64,000 bases of DNA from Zopfochytrium polystomum (Eukaryota; Chytridiomycota; Chytridiomycetes; Chytridiales; Chytridiaceae): assembly GCA_025765615.1 (NCBI GenBank), contig JAIVFJ010000013.1, positions 62,001 through 126,000 on the forward strand. The letters are read 5' to 3'. Positions within the stretch are counted from its first letter, which is position 1. Every line of letters begins with the position of its first letter. Positions 30,578 through 41,985 of this stretch are shown in pieces. The position numbers and the translations under genes are program-made. The notes beneath the pieces were generated by a model. That model did not search any database. It saw nothing but the letters and a program-made list of their open reading frames with translations, and was not told the DNA's origin.

Positions 30578-31017
30578 GATATTTGGAAAGCGTTGTGGGG
30601 GGGGAAGGGGGGTCTATTTTGCTTGAGTGTTTTTTCCTTTCGTGTCGAGGGTGGGTGAGGGTTTATGATTTGCTTTTGCAGTACAGTCGCTTTGTTTCAG
30701 CTCGACTTTCTTTTATTTTATTTTATTTTGGGTCAATAGGTTCGGGGACAAAAAAAAAAAAAAAAAAAAAAAAAAGGAAAAAACCGCAACCCCACACCTG
30801 AATCCTTGTCAACACACGATAACCACCAGCACACACAGCGACCACTTCCGAAGGAGAAAAAAAAGAAACACAAAAGAAACACCCAGCAAAATACAAAACA
30901 AAAAAAAAAAAAAAAAAAAAAAAAGGGTCGCGATCCCAACCAAACCCCAGTTCGCACTATCCTCATCGGACCTCGCGGGCTTTTTTTACACTCGCCGATC
31001 GATCGAACAAACACACA
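30578..31017. other. Intergenic with two poly-A tracts
   Basis: No gene. Pure A runs occur at about 30749-30775 and 30900-30924, between the 3' end of the ABC1 fusion and QCR9. The 5' leader of QCR9 is pyrimidine-rich. Confidence 0.6.
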
Positions 31018-31785
31018 ATGGCCCTCCAGAAGCTCATCTACAACAGTTGCGTGCGCTTACTACCCACCACCCCCCCTGAACACTCTCTCGCCTTGAACCC
31101 CCCCCCCCACCACCACTCCCACTGCGATCCGCCGCCCCCAACCTTCCCTCCCCCTTCCCCTTCCTCCGGGGCGATCGCACGCGGGGCCAAGGACGGCGAC
31201 GGTTCGGCAGCGAAGTGGAAAATGAGGAGTGGCAAATGAGGAGCGGAAGCGCGCGATCGGGGGTTCTGTGTGTGTGTGTGTGTGTGTGAGGGAGGGCAAA
31301 ATGATCGAGGAGGTGGCTAGTCGGGTGGGAGTGCGACAACCAGGCGGCCGGAGAGGGGGGGAATGGGGGGGGGGGGGGGAGGGGGCTTGGATCGAAGGAC
31401 GGAGTAGAGAATCGCTTGGTGTGGATTGAACAGATGGATAGAGATCCGTCGTTGGTTGCGTCGCCTTTTTCTCTTTTCTAACCTTCCCTCTTCCCCACCC
31501 CTCCCATAACCCACGCACACAGCCTTCTTCAAGCGGAGCTCCGTCTTCATCACCGGCATCGTTGCCGGCGCCTTTGCGTACGAGATCGCCTTTGACACTG
31601 GCGCGGACATGATCTGGGATTCGATCAACAAGGGGGTAAGAAGTCGGGGTTCCTTTTGTCGGGGGGATCGTGGCTGTCTTTGTCGCTCAGCGGTAACCGA
31701 TACGCGATGCGTACTCCCCCATTTTGTTTTTTTCTGCCCACAACAGAGGCAATGGAAAGACATTCGCTCCAAGTACGTCAACTGA
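31018..31785 (+). CDS. QCR9: Cytochrome bc1 complex subunit 9 (QCR9)
   Basis: A 59-aa inner-membrane subunit of respiratory complex III. Exons: 31018-31045, 31523-31635 and 31747-31785. Phases are continuous and both introns are GT-AG (477 and 111 nt). The protein shows the family pattern: a short N-terminal LIYNTFFKRSS, one membrane span (ITGIVAGAFAYEIAFDTG), then DMIWDSINKGRQWKDI. Yeast Qcr9 is 66 aa, so the size fits. The ATG at 31018 gives only nine residues before the first intron, too short for ordinary ORF calling. A (GT)n run lies in intron 1. Confidence 0.93.
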
Positions 31786-32015
31786 GGAAACACGAGTTTG
31801 GCGCAATCTCGCTGCCGCGGTCCTCTTAAACTTTCTTCCCGCTCGGGAATTGCTTTCAAATGCGAGAGGGAGAGATGCAGAAGATCACGCAGTGGGGCAA
31901 ATTGGGAGAACAATAAAAAAAGAAATGTAAAACAAAAACAATAAAGTACACCAAATAGCCGAAAATAGTCGGGCGTTGCTATACGTTTGGTCGTGTGATC
32001 CTCAAAAAGAAAACT

Positions 32016-33280
32016 TTACGCTTCGCCATCGTCCCTGAGTTTCATAAGCACCTGGGACCGTGCCTTGCGCGGCGTGACGGGCACGTTGCTGCCAGACGAC
32101 GCGCCCGCCTCGGCATCAGCCATTGCAACGGCTGGTGCGATCCCGCGGTCGTCCATAATCATGTTGGCGCGGTCCCACTTGTCGGCCGTTGCTGGGACCA
32201 TCTTCGTTGTTTTAATCAAACGAGCATTGGAGAGAGGTCGAGCAAGAAAGAGGGACAGGGTAACAGAAGGATAATAGAAAGTGGGATAAGTATCCGGGGA
32301 CAAAAGCCGAACTGGCACATACCTTTGTTAGCGAGCCAATCTGTCTGACCGCAATGTTTGTACAGTCTGCCAGCCTATCTGCCTTGGCCGAGAAAGCCTC
32401 TTGAAGAACGAAAACGAGTGAGTCAGAAAAGATTTCTCCAAGAGAACTCGGGGAGCAAAAACCAATCACAAACAAACCTGCGACAGCTTCCATCCGGACG
32501 ACACCGCTGTCCGCTTCCTCCATCACCTCGTCCTCCTCGACTTCAGCGCCTCCTCCACCCGCCCGCAATCGCGGCCGTTCCACGGCCCTCCCGACACGCT
32601 CCGTCTCCGCCTCGAGCAGTTTGGTGGGTACAGCGACGCGAAGGTGCGCGACTCGCGCCTGGGCGGATGTGGCTTGAACCAGAAGGTCCTCGACAGAAGC
32701 GCGTAGATTCTCGTCGAATGGCTCAAACTCTTTATGGCGGGTTGGGGTTTGGTTTTTGGGTTTTTGTTGTTGGGTATGGGGGCGTCGGAGATTGAAAATT
32801 GGGGTGAGATTGGATGGCGGTGCTGGAGGCGAGGCCGTGGGTCGCATCGCGCCATCTGCCCCACAGCTACGCACCTTCGACCGTCTTGAATGCCTCCTCA
32901 TAAGCGATGCCGTTGACCGTGATGTTGGGACCGGCAAGGCGAAAGGTCTCGTCGATGAACTGTGAGAATACGAGCAAGATTGTATGGCATGAGCGTTCGC
33001 TCGCCCGATTTCGCGGCGGTGACCCGATCCCGGCTCGCGCCACGGGCTCCTCCCCCGCTCCCCCTCCCACCTTTTCGACGAGCGCGTTGACGGCTGCCAG
33101 TTGCGATTTTGACGGGGGCGGCGGCGATGGATCGTTACTGGCGGCCGCGGCCGCGGCTGCGGTGGCGACGTCAACGTGGGCGGCAAGGGAAGCAGCGGCC
33201 GCGGAGCGCAGCTGGTCCTTGAGGAAAAGGATGTCCTCGCGCGCTTCAGTCCCGATGAAGGGGTGTCCAGATCCGTCCAT
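32016..33280 (-). CDS. Kinetochore protein Mis14/NSL1 homologue (Mis12 complex)
   Basis: 269 aa predicted. The family is a subunit of the Mis12/MIND complex that links inner kinetochore to Ndc80. Exons on the minus strand, in order: 33280-33071, 32959-32875, 32729-32478, 32399-32323 and 32201-32016 (810 nt, all phases continuous). Mis14 features are the N-terminal DILFLKDQLRSAA box, then FIDETF-x-LAGPNI-x-VNG, then EPFDENLRASVEDLL. A helical region follows, with R/L heptads (QARVAHLRVAVPTKLLEAE), and a C-terminal helix (KADRLADCTN). An Ala/Pro-rich insertion sits after the first helix. It shares a 930-bp divergent upstream region with KEX1. Confidence 0.75.
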
Positions 33281-33808
33281 TTCGTCTTCTTGTTCAGGGT
33301 CTACTTTTTCTTTTTGGTGTGTGTGTGTGGGGGGGGGGTTTCTTTCAGTCAGCTTGGCTGGTTTTTTTCGGACTGGGCTGGGGTGGAACTGTCCGCGGCA
33401 AATTTGTGGTTTGAGCTGCGCGAATGTGAATACAGTACGTGCGCTTCTCATGTACCTGTTGGGTCGCCCGATCGAACGACCGAATTGCCGACTGGCCGGC
33501 CGGCGGTGGCGCGAGACTTCTTCTCCATCTATCTTTGAGAGGTCGCGAGTGGGGAAGGGGGTGAGGTCCGGGGTCGGGGTAATGGGTGTTCGCCGAAAGA
33601 GCTGCGGCTGGGGCCTAGAAGGGGCTTTGCTGACGAGTGGGTTGACGGGGCCGGCAGGGAGGGACTGCGGCGATGGCGGCCTGCGAGGAAGAGGAAGAGG
33701 AAGACGGAGGAAAGCAGCTTTGCGTATATTGAACAAATAAAAGTGCCCTTGTGCCCGCTCGAAGCCTGGGCCATTCTGTTCTCACGCTTTCTCTGTCTCT
33801 CACTCTCG

Positions 33809-33896
<88 letters not shown>

Positions 33897-34210
33897 TTCC
33901 CTCTCTCTCTCTCTCGAAAGTAGGCCGGGGGCGGGGGGGGGGGAGAGCCATTCGCATGGCACTTGCAGAAACATTGACGAGGGCGGAGAGAGAGAGAGGC
34001 TCCAGCAACGGTGAAACGCTCTTGGGTGCTTCTTCCCCCGCCCCAACGCGTTCCGCGCCCGCTCCTCCTCTCATTCTTTTCTTCTCTCCAAGCTCCACCT
34101 CCTACATCCTTCCACTTGCAGGCCACCCGCCCCAACACCAATCCAAACGGCAACAGTCGACGAGGTCGAAGCAGCAGAAGAAGACACTCCTCCACCTTCC
34201 CCACACAAAA
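33281..34210. promoter_or_regulatory. Divergent intergenic region between NSL1 and KEX1, with (CT)n tract
   Basis: No gene is supported. A long CT run (33799-33916) lies on the KEX1 sense strand about 300 bp upstream of its ATG. The region must carry both promoters. Confidence 0.5.
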
Positions 34211-37200
34211 ATGGCTGCGACTCGCCGTCCTCCCTTGTCAGCGCGGCGACGCCCGCCAAGGGTGGCCGCAACGGCTGCTGCGGCCCTCATTCTGGCGATC
34301 GCCATCGCCCTCGGAGGCGGAGGCGGAGGAGGAGGAGGGGGGAATCCTGCTGCGGGCGTCCTCGGATCGCCCGCGCCCGCGCCTGGCCCGGCAGCTGCTG
34401 CCGCCGCAGAAGCTTTCGTCGCAGCAGCCGCGAGCGCTGGCAGACCGGCGTCGCCGGCATCGAGTCCAGGGGCGAACGATCTTGTGGCGAAGTGGAAGGC
34501 CCTGAAAGGTTACTACTGATCAACTCATCCGTCTCCAGTCCCCCCCCCCCCCCCCCCCCCCCCCAGCCCCTTTCCCCAAGTCAGCATCAGCATGGATCTT
34601 GTGAAGCAAAAGGAACACGCGGGCATCCAGGCTAAACCAGCAAGAACGCGATCAATGGCTTAACGATATTCTTTCCTGACTCAACCCAGCCGCCGACTTC
34701 TACGTCCCTACAATCCCTGGTTTGGACGCTAAAGAGGCTCTTCAGTTAAACATGCATGCTGGGTAGGCAAGTCATTTTCGGCTGACGGCGCTTTGGATGG
34801 CGATCAACGAATTCCAACCAACCCCGCAATTTTAGGCTGATCCCTGTTGACCTGGCCATGAACGCTTCAACCTTTTTCTGGACGATCGAAGCTCGCGTCC
34901 CTCAGCCGCGGCGGAAGTTGGTAAGGAGGAGACGGGACACCCCGTTAAGCCCCAGTTCCGTTTCAGAGCTAAAGCAACTTCACTCGAACTTCGCTCCAGC
35001 TCTTTTGGTTCAATGGTGGCCCAGGATGCTCTTCCATGGACGGGGTCTTTTTGGAGAATGGACCTTTCCACGTTACGCCAGAATCCAAAGTCGTCATGAA
35101 GAAATTCTCATGGATCCAAGCCGCTACTGTTGTGTTTGTTGACCAACCCCTCGGAACCGGTTACTCCACGTACGATCAGACGCCTGGAACTTTTGGCGCA
35201 CCAGCCAAGACTCTGGAACAGGTCACTTCGTATCTGCGAACGTTTATGAATGGCTTTTACACCGTGTTTCCTCACTTGTTGAATTCGGACGTACGTGGTG
35301 GCTTTACAGTTACTCGTGCTTACGGCATTTTCCAATTATTGCATTCATTTGCCAGGTGTACTTTGGCGGAGAGAGTTATGCTGGAGTTTACATTCCGTAC
35401 TTTGCCACAAGCATCACAAGTAGCGGCAGCAACTGGCCTCCGATGTCAATGAAGGGCTTAATCATCGGGAACGGCTGGATGGACCCGCTGCACCAGGTGA
35501 CGAAGCATTCAACTGCAGTAACCGAAAGAAAGAAGATCTAACTAGAGGATGTTAAAGTATCCGGCGTTCATAGAGTACGGCCAAGACAACAATCTTATTG
35601 GTGGTACCTACCTGGTGCGCTGGACTCTAAACTTGTGCTACGCGCTTATCTCACATCTGCGCCACTTCAGGAATCAGCCAAAGCGAGCTGGGTTGCGTGC
35701 GAGGAAGCGTACAAAGCCTTGAACACGGTCCCCATTAAGTTGAACGTCTGCGAAAAAATTTTGGAGACCATCCTCCAGTACTCCACAAAAGAGTAGGCCC
35801 ATTTGAACAAGTTTGGCTTTCATTGTGACGAGTTCTCCCTAACCATTCCTCTATTCTCTCTGTTCTTTTGCTCCGATGGAACGCGCAGCGGAGGGACGTG
35901 CATCAATATGTACGACATTCGCGTGTACGACGACACCGTGGAAGGCGGATGCGGGCTATTTGAGTGGCCGACGGGTCTTCAGGACATGAAAAAGTACCTG
36001 GGCCGTGCGGACTTGAAGACGGCTGTGCACGTTCCAAACAACGGCGTAGACATGACCTGGACCGAGTGTTCCCCGGTGGTTGGAGCGGCACTCTCTAGTG
36101 ATAAGAGTGAGGCGCCATACAAGGTTTGTTGTTCCGCTGCAAGATGAGGGGGATCGGGGCTGGGCTTAATTTTTCTATACTTTTCTGTCTACACATCCTT
36201 TTCAGCTTCTCCCTGCTCTTCTGGAAAAGATCCCGGTTTTGCTGTTCCAGTGGGTACCCGTTTTCTAGCAGACGGCAGTCAGTTTATGTTCTAACAAGCC
36301 AACGAAGAGGTGACAAAGACCTGATTTGCAACTGGTACGGCTTGCGGGACATGGTGGACAATCTGACGTGGAACGGCGCCAAAGGGTTTGGAGTGAGTCT
36401 TTCATTCGCTTTCCCGTCCTGAGCTGTGCTCAGCTCGAAGGAGAGCTTCCTCTTTGGCTCATACTTTCCTTAAATCCACTCTTTAGGATGCCAAAAAGGA
36501 AAAGTGGATTTTGAATGGCACCGAGGCTGGATGGTACAAGAGCGCAAGAGGCTTAACGTTCGGTCTCATATACAACGCGTCTCACATGGCGCCGTTCGGC
36601 TCTCCATTGGAGACGATGGACATGTTCAACCGCTTTATCGGGGCCAAGTATCTAGCTGACGACATGATTGTCGGGACTGTGGTACGTGTGTGAGTGACTG
36701 TTCCCGGAATCATTTCGTCTTACGAACGAAAAAAAAAAAAAACAAAAAAAAAAAAAACGGTAACAACAGGTCGGCGAGGCGAAGAAACCATCCCCGTCAC
36801 CCTCAGTGGTACCTGTGGGCGATAAGGGTACGGCACCGGACGGGCTGCCACCAGAACCGTCGGCAGCAGCGCCGGAACCAGAAGCACACGCACCCGGGCC
36901 GAAGAAGTTCAACTTCGTGTAAGAAATCCAAGTTACAAATGAATTAGCGGGGGCGGCCGATATTGACTTTTTTTTCTTTTGATTCCTTCTAACTTCGCAC
37001 TTTTGACCCTTCAGCGGCGGCGTTCTCTTCCTCCTGATTGTCGTGTTCGGGTCCATGATTGGGTACAGCTACGTGCGGTCGCGACTAGACGGCCGGCCTG
37101 TCACCAGCGGGAACGTATGGGACGTGTTTTCGTCGACGTGGGGCTTCAAGCGGGTCCCGACCGAGTCGGGGGTCCCTGGGCCGTCGGCTGCGACCAGGGC

Positions 37201-37515
37201 GGAATGGTTTGTTTTCCTATTTTTTAATTTCTTCCTTCGTTCGATTATGCGCTGCGCAGAGAAATTGGGTCACATGTTATTTTATTTCTTCCTCCATGAG
37301 TTCTCCCGTAGTCAACTTCACGCACAACACATTGCACACTCACGATGTGACGTCTCTCTCTCTCACTCTCTCACAAACACACACATACACATACACAAAC
37401 CGTATGCCACCATTGCAGGCACGAACTGCGGGCCGGGGACAATGTGATTTTCAGCGGCGAGTTTGATGAATCGGACAGGATCGACGACGCGCGGAATGTG
37501 CGCATACGCATTTGA
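34211..37515 (+). CDS. Kex1-type serine carboxypeptidase, Golgi membrane-anchored
   Basis: 687 aa in 14 exons: 34211-34508, 34690-34762, 34836-34920, 35000-35290, 35356-35496, 35558-35614, 35671-35792, 35889-36123, 36206-36249, 36308-36392, 36487-36681, 36770-36918, 37015-37206 and 37419-37515. Phases are continuous throughout (2,064 nt). Peptidase family S10 removes C-terminal Lys/Arg from processed secretory peptides. Motifs: NGGPGCSS (157-164, oxyanion hole and carboxylate binding), GESYAG with nucleophile S256, catalytic D453 in GDKDLICNW and H510 in NASHMAPF. An N-terminal hydrophobic segment (about 18-34) is the signal. A C-terminal span (about 593-612) before an acidic tail fits Kex1 rather than vacuolar carboxypeptidase Y. 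Intron 1 has a 25-C run at 34540-34564. Confidence 0.92.
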
Positions 37516-37541
37516 ACGAGTGCGCGGGAGCTGGGAGGCGA

Positions 37542-37575
<34 letters not shown>

Positions 37576-37989
37576 GTTTCCAGCGTCTTTGCTTTCGGTT
37601 TTTTTTCTGTGCCCCAACAATAAACTGACTCAACAAAGACAAGAGCGCGGCGACGCTTTGAGTTTTGAGCGCTCAAGATTTTGGAATTCAGGTGCTTCGA
37701 GAGTCTCGGTCAGGAGGCAGAGACTATGAGCGTGTGGAGCCCGTTAGCGTTCGCCAAATGGTGTTATGAAACCAACGTGTGGGTGAGAACATAGGCGTTT
37801 AGAAGTAATCGCCTACTGGGAGAACAAAATCACCAAACGCCTAGGGCAAAAAGCAGACGTGCCGGCAACCTGGAACTGCCGGTGCATCGGGTGGCCGAGG
37901 AGGTCCGACGACCTGCCTGGAGTGTGTGCGAGTGAAGCGTAACAGGCCGGGAACGATTTGAAGTAGAGGTAAAAGGAAAAGACGAAATA
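37516..37989. other. Intergenic, no gene seen
   Basis: Contains a run of about 30 T (37542-37573) shortly after the KEX1 stop and no supportable reading frame. Confidence 0.5.
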
Positions 37990-38168
37990 CAGTACACGAC
38001 ACGATGACCTGGCGGCGCTTGTCGAGGGAGCGGACCCCAAGTACGATGTGGTAGCAGGCGTCGGGGGCGGCTGCGAGGCGGGCGGCCGTTTCGAAGCCGA
38101 AGCCGCTTTCGCGCCGGTAATGAAGACGACTGTCGTCGCAGAGGTCGTCGTTGTCCCGCTTGCCAGCA
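37990..38168 (-). pseudogene. Short-chain dehydrogenase fragment, frameshifted in the NAD(P)-binding loop
   Basis: On the minus strand VVFITGA is followed, after a 1-base frame change, by SGFGFETAARLA and HIVLGVRS. That is the first beta-alpha-beta of an SDR Rossmann fold (TGxxxGxG). Nothing further of the enzyme is visible downstream. A one-base loss within the glycine motif and the missing remainder suggest a truncated pseudogene. Confidence 0.55.
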
Positions 38169-38835
38169 TCGTGCCCGGCTGGCGCAGAACGGAAAAGAAG
38201 TTGGACGTTGGCTGACACGAGGCGCTTCACCTTTGATGTGTTTTGGCCCATCAAACAGAACCACAACTGCCGAAAAGAAAAGAAAAAAAAAACAGGTAAT
38301 TTGCCTCGCCCGTACGACGAGTTGAACGCCGATCTTCACCGAGATTTCATTTGGTTGAGTGGTGATGTCCTAGCCATTGGACGACAGGGGCTTGGGAACA
38401 ATCATGCTTTTATTTAAACAGGTAAAAAACTTTGCCCACCGCGGATTGCCGAAAGAAAAAAAAATCGAAGAGCTTTGCTAGCCTTTTTTCTCGTCGAGGA
38501 GTGAAAAATGTCTTGGATATATTAATGTACGGGGCACCCACAATCAATCGCAATAAGCCATCTCTATCTCAAATGCAATTCATTTGATCCGTATAAACGC
38601 TTCCCGCCGACCACCACCTTTTCACTCGCTCGTTTCGAAAACAGAGGAACTCCCAGCTCTCGAACGAGAGCAGCCAGCTACCCGAGGAACTTCAAATTCA
38701 TTTCAATGAAGCAGCGCCCATTTTTCCGTAACGCGAGATAGCGCCCGACCTGGCATCACCGCGCTCTCTCCACCACTCCAGCGCATCCAGAACATCTTCT
38801 CGCTTAGCCCAGGCGGAAGGACGTCACCGCGTTCG

Positions 38836-39760
38836 TCAATTTGCAATATCCTTGGAGGTGCAGATGTCGCAGCCTGGGCTTGTCCACGTTTCGCTCAACC
38901 ATTGCATCGCCTTGCGTCGCAGGCGGTGCAGGCCGACGAAAGAATCGGGTTTCTTGACATCATTCGTTAGCTCCAGTTGATTTTGCTTGAGCCTCGCGAT
39001 GGCGCTGTTGCTCATCGCCGCGTCGCTGATATCACGCTCCGGCGCTTCAACCAATCTAAAACCGCGGCCTGGCCGCTGGCGACTGCATGGTTGACTGTTT
39101 CGTTTAAGTCAAAGGGCAAAGTCGGAGTCGCTCCATCCTCCGTCGCGCCCGTCGCCGCCTCCGCCACCGAACCCGCAGCCGGCATACACGGGCGTAGCCA
39201 CGTCAGTTGCATTGTCTTGTCCGAAAGTTGAGCTCGCTGATCCGTTGCAACGTGAAATTCGCCCAGCCGTTGCCGTTGCGCGTCTCCGCAAGCTTACGCT
39301 CGAGCCAGAGCCGCGCGTCCATCCGATTGAATTGAGCGGCCAGTTGGAGCACCAGAGGAACGACGTGCGGGCACCAGCCCTGCTTCTCTCTGCACCACTT
39401 CAGGACGTCGACGCCGCCGCCCTTGAGCGCCTCAAAGGCGAGCCGACGGATTCGGTCCTCCCCGACTGTACACGTGAGCAGCGCTTCACGCCTCGCCGCC
39501 CACCAGTCAAGCACTGCACCATGGTTGTTGTGCGCAGCGAATTGGAGGCGCTGACTGATAGGGCCGCTGGTGCCGTTGGCACTGTAAATATCCGTGCGCT
39601 CCCACCATTCGACACGCACGGCCGGGAAGGAGGGACACCGTTACCATATTGGGGATGTCTTTCCGGAGGTGGCAGCGCAGTGCTTCAGCCAGCCCTGAGT
39701 GATCAGCTTTTCTCGACCACAGTATGAAGTGGGCAGGGGAAAAGTCTTCCATGCAGTGTC
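38836..39760 (-). pseudogene. Ankyrin-like 'VLDWW' repeat protein, decayed
   Basis: Minus-strand frames carry repeated motifs of the W-rich ankyrin-like family I associate with chytrid genomes: GAVLDWWAARR, VDVLKWCREKQ, ARLWLERK and AAVLDWLKR. The coding pieces lie in different frames (39619-39203, 39212-39012 and 39054-38836) with stops between. At about 39045 the change VLDWLK to APERDISDA needs a 1-base shift. Unrecognised introns could explain part of this, but decay is more likely. Confidence 0.5.
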
Positions 39761-41040
39761 AAAACAGAGTTCGCGGTCCCATCCCCACACCAGCAAAAAT
39801 GGGCGCACAAGCCATCAGATTTGTGCTGATGAAGCCGAAGGTGTGAGTCCTCCAACGATGGCCAATAGACCTCCACAATTGCTGATTCCATCTTTGCCGT
39901 CAGTCTTCGGCGATGTTGTCTTTGTCTTCAGCAATGTGCACCGATGGATCAGCGAAGACAGTTGGTGCCTTCGCTGATGGATCGTCGAAGAAAGTAGATT
40001 GCTTCAGGAATTCGCCCGGAAACAATCAGAAATTTATTTTGTACCCTATTCCATATGCCCCTGCCCTGAACATGATTGAAGTTGGAGATAATTCATTGCA
40101 CAGGAATCATTGAAGGGCAGTGATTGAAAGAAGGGGTTGACAAAGAATGGGTGGGAGAAGAGAATGATATAAACTGATGATTGGGATCTTTGTGCAGGCA
40201 CATGAAGAGAAGGACGGACTAAGACTTGGACTTGGAATGAGAGGAGGGAGGCCACAGATAAAATAATATTGTGATCAGTTAGTTAGAAAGTTTGATTATG
40301 CAAAGCTAATAAAGAAACGCTTCCTGGATAAAAGAATGAAGTATAGATGGTTATCAAAGATGGAATCTGACATATCGGCACATCTGGAATAGAGAAGAGC
40401 TTTACAGTTTGCATCGCCACAGTTTGCATCGCCTTGTAAGGACACTTAGACAGAATTTTAGCAGTCGTTGAAGCAGGAAAAAGAGACTCACCAGTAATAG
40501 TTAGTCAAGGCCCTTTTCTTCCAATTCCCATTGGTTGATCAGGTTTGCTAGCTCCGGTGAATTGCCCTCTTTGATGGGTTTTGATACGCCACCACGGCCT
40601 TCAGCACAAATCACAAACAGAGGACAGTAGTGATCCTTCAGTGTGGAAAAAAATTTTGTCCAGCAGAGGTGTTTGTTCAGAAGGATTCCTAAAACTTTTG
40701 TGTAGGCTTTGCTGCACTAGGAAAAACAGTTAGCACACTGTTTGTGACCGTAGGAGGAACAGTGGTGACACTTACTCCCTGGCTGGAGTGTCCATAAGTT
40801 ATAGCAGCTGAGTTGCGAGAAAATAAGAGCGTACACAGAGGCAAGCGTGACTGTTTCAGGTCAGGTTTCCACCTCCATAAACCCGGGAGGCGTCACAGTT
40901 GGGTTGGTCGAATGTCATCATCCTTGAGGTCCTCCTGCTGGCCCTTTCCCTTCACCTTCGCTGGCGTCTCTGTTGCAGTGTGTCCCACTCCTCCCTGGCA
41001 TTCCTTTTTTCCCCTGTTGACTTGTCACATCACAAGAAAT
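39761..41040. other. AT-richer intergenic stretch
   Basis: No gene is supported. Base composition falls well below that of the gene-bearing parts, as in other repeat zones of this window. Confidence 0.4.
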
Positions 41041-41985
41041 TGCAGGAAAATGCTAAGTCGCTCCCAGCTGTTCCTTTCAAGACGAGGCAGCAGTGGCAAC
41101 ATGGGCGAAGGATTGAGTAACCAGGAAGAAGGCAGAAGCATTGAGGAAAATAGACAACGTCTTCACTTTAGCCCAGATGTTGGCAGAACGCAGACGATGA
41201 CAGTAAGGAATGGATTTCAAGATAACTACGACTTGGAAGAACTATCTAACTTGGGCAACACAGAATACTTTGAGTCGCAAGAAGAAGATGATAGTTTCAC
41301 GACTCTTCTGTCCCAGTTGTATCCACCTTTCCACCCTATTCAATCTCAGTTAGAAGTTCAGCTTGCGAGTTTCTGCATGCCACACCTATCTCCCAGGCAG
41401 ACTAAGGATTTACTTGAAATTACTCATAATCTAGGAACGGACAAAATAACATTCAAAACTAAGCCTCAGAAACAACAAAGCTGGATTCCCTTCTGACAAA
41501 TATGCCTATTAGAATATTTGAGATGGACGTTTGGGTATACCCCGAGCAAGTGCAAAATTGGTTGGAGAGGAAGGATGTCAAGCTCCAAATGTTCCACTGC
41601 GATATTGTTGATTGTGCGGTGACCCTCTGGGCCAAAGTTGATAAAGAACCAGTCTTTCATTTGCGCCAGACAAGCCCCTTCCGAAGATTACCAATACTAC
41701 TGCAAAGCAATGGCGGAACATCTCTTGAGTTTTGGTTCTCCACTTGTTGAGTCTGTTTGCTCCAGTGTTGAGCAACATGTTATTGACACATTTCGCCATT
41801 ACTCTGATTTCTGCACGGCATTTGACATCCTGTACCAGACCGAGGGAATCCTATCAGACTTTAGGCAGAGCATCGAAACCTTTGAAAGTCCATTGATGTT
41901 TTCAGGACTTGTCACCTTCCGACTTCCGGTTCACAAGTACTCTTTGTTCAATGGTAGGAGAAGAAAAACTTTGGGAGTAATGTGA
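41041..41985 (+). pseudogene. Broken reading frames of a possible transposon-encoded protein
   Basis: Two adjacent frames look coding in codon pattern. One is about 41104-41496 (acidic start, then LYPPFHPIQSQLEVQLASF and LSPRQTKDLLEI). The other is 41502-41985, in pieces (KDVKLQMFHCDIVD; YYCKAMAEHLLSFG). The 'PF..LA.F..HLS..Q...LL' layout recalls N-terminal parts of fungal cut-and-paste transposases of the Plavaka/KDZ type, but I see no catalytic domain. The identity is a weak guess; the interrupted frames are seen. Confidence 0.3.

Noticed and set aside
41041..41985. A firm call of Plavaka/KDZ transposase.
   Set aside because: Only vague N-terminal similarity; no DDE residues or zinc-binding motifs were found.
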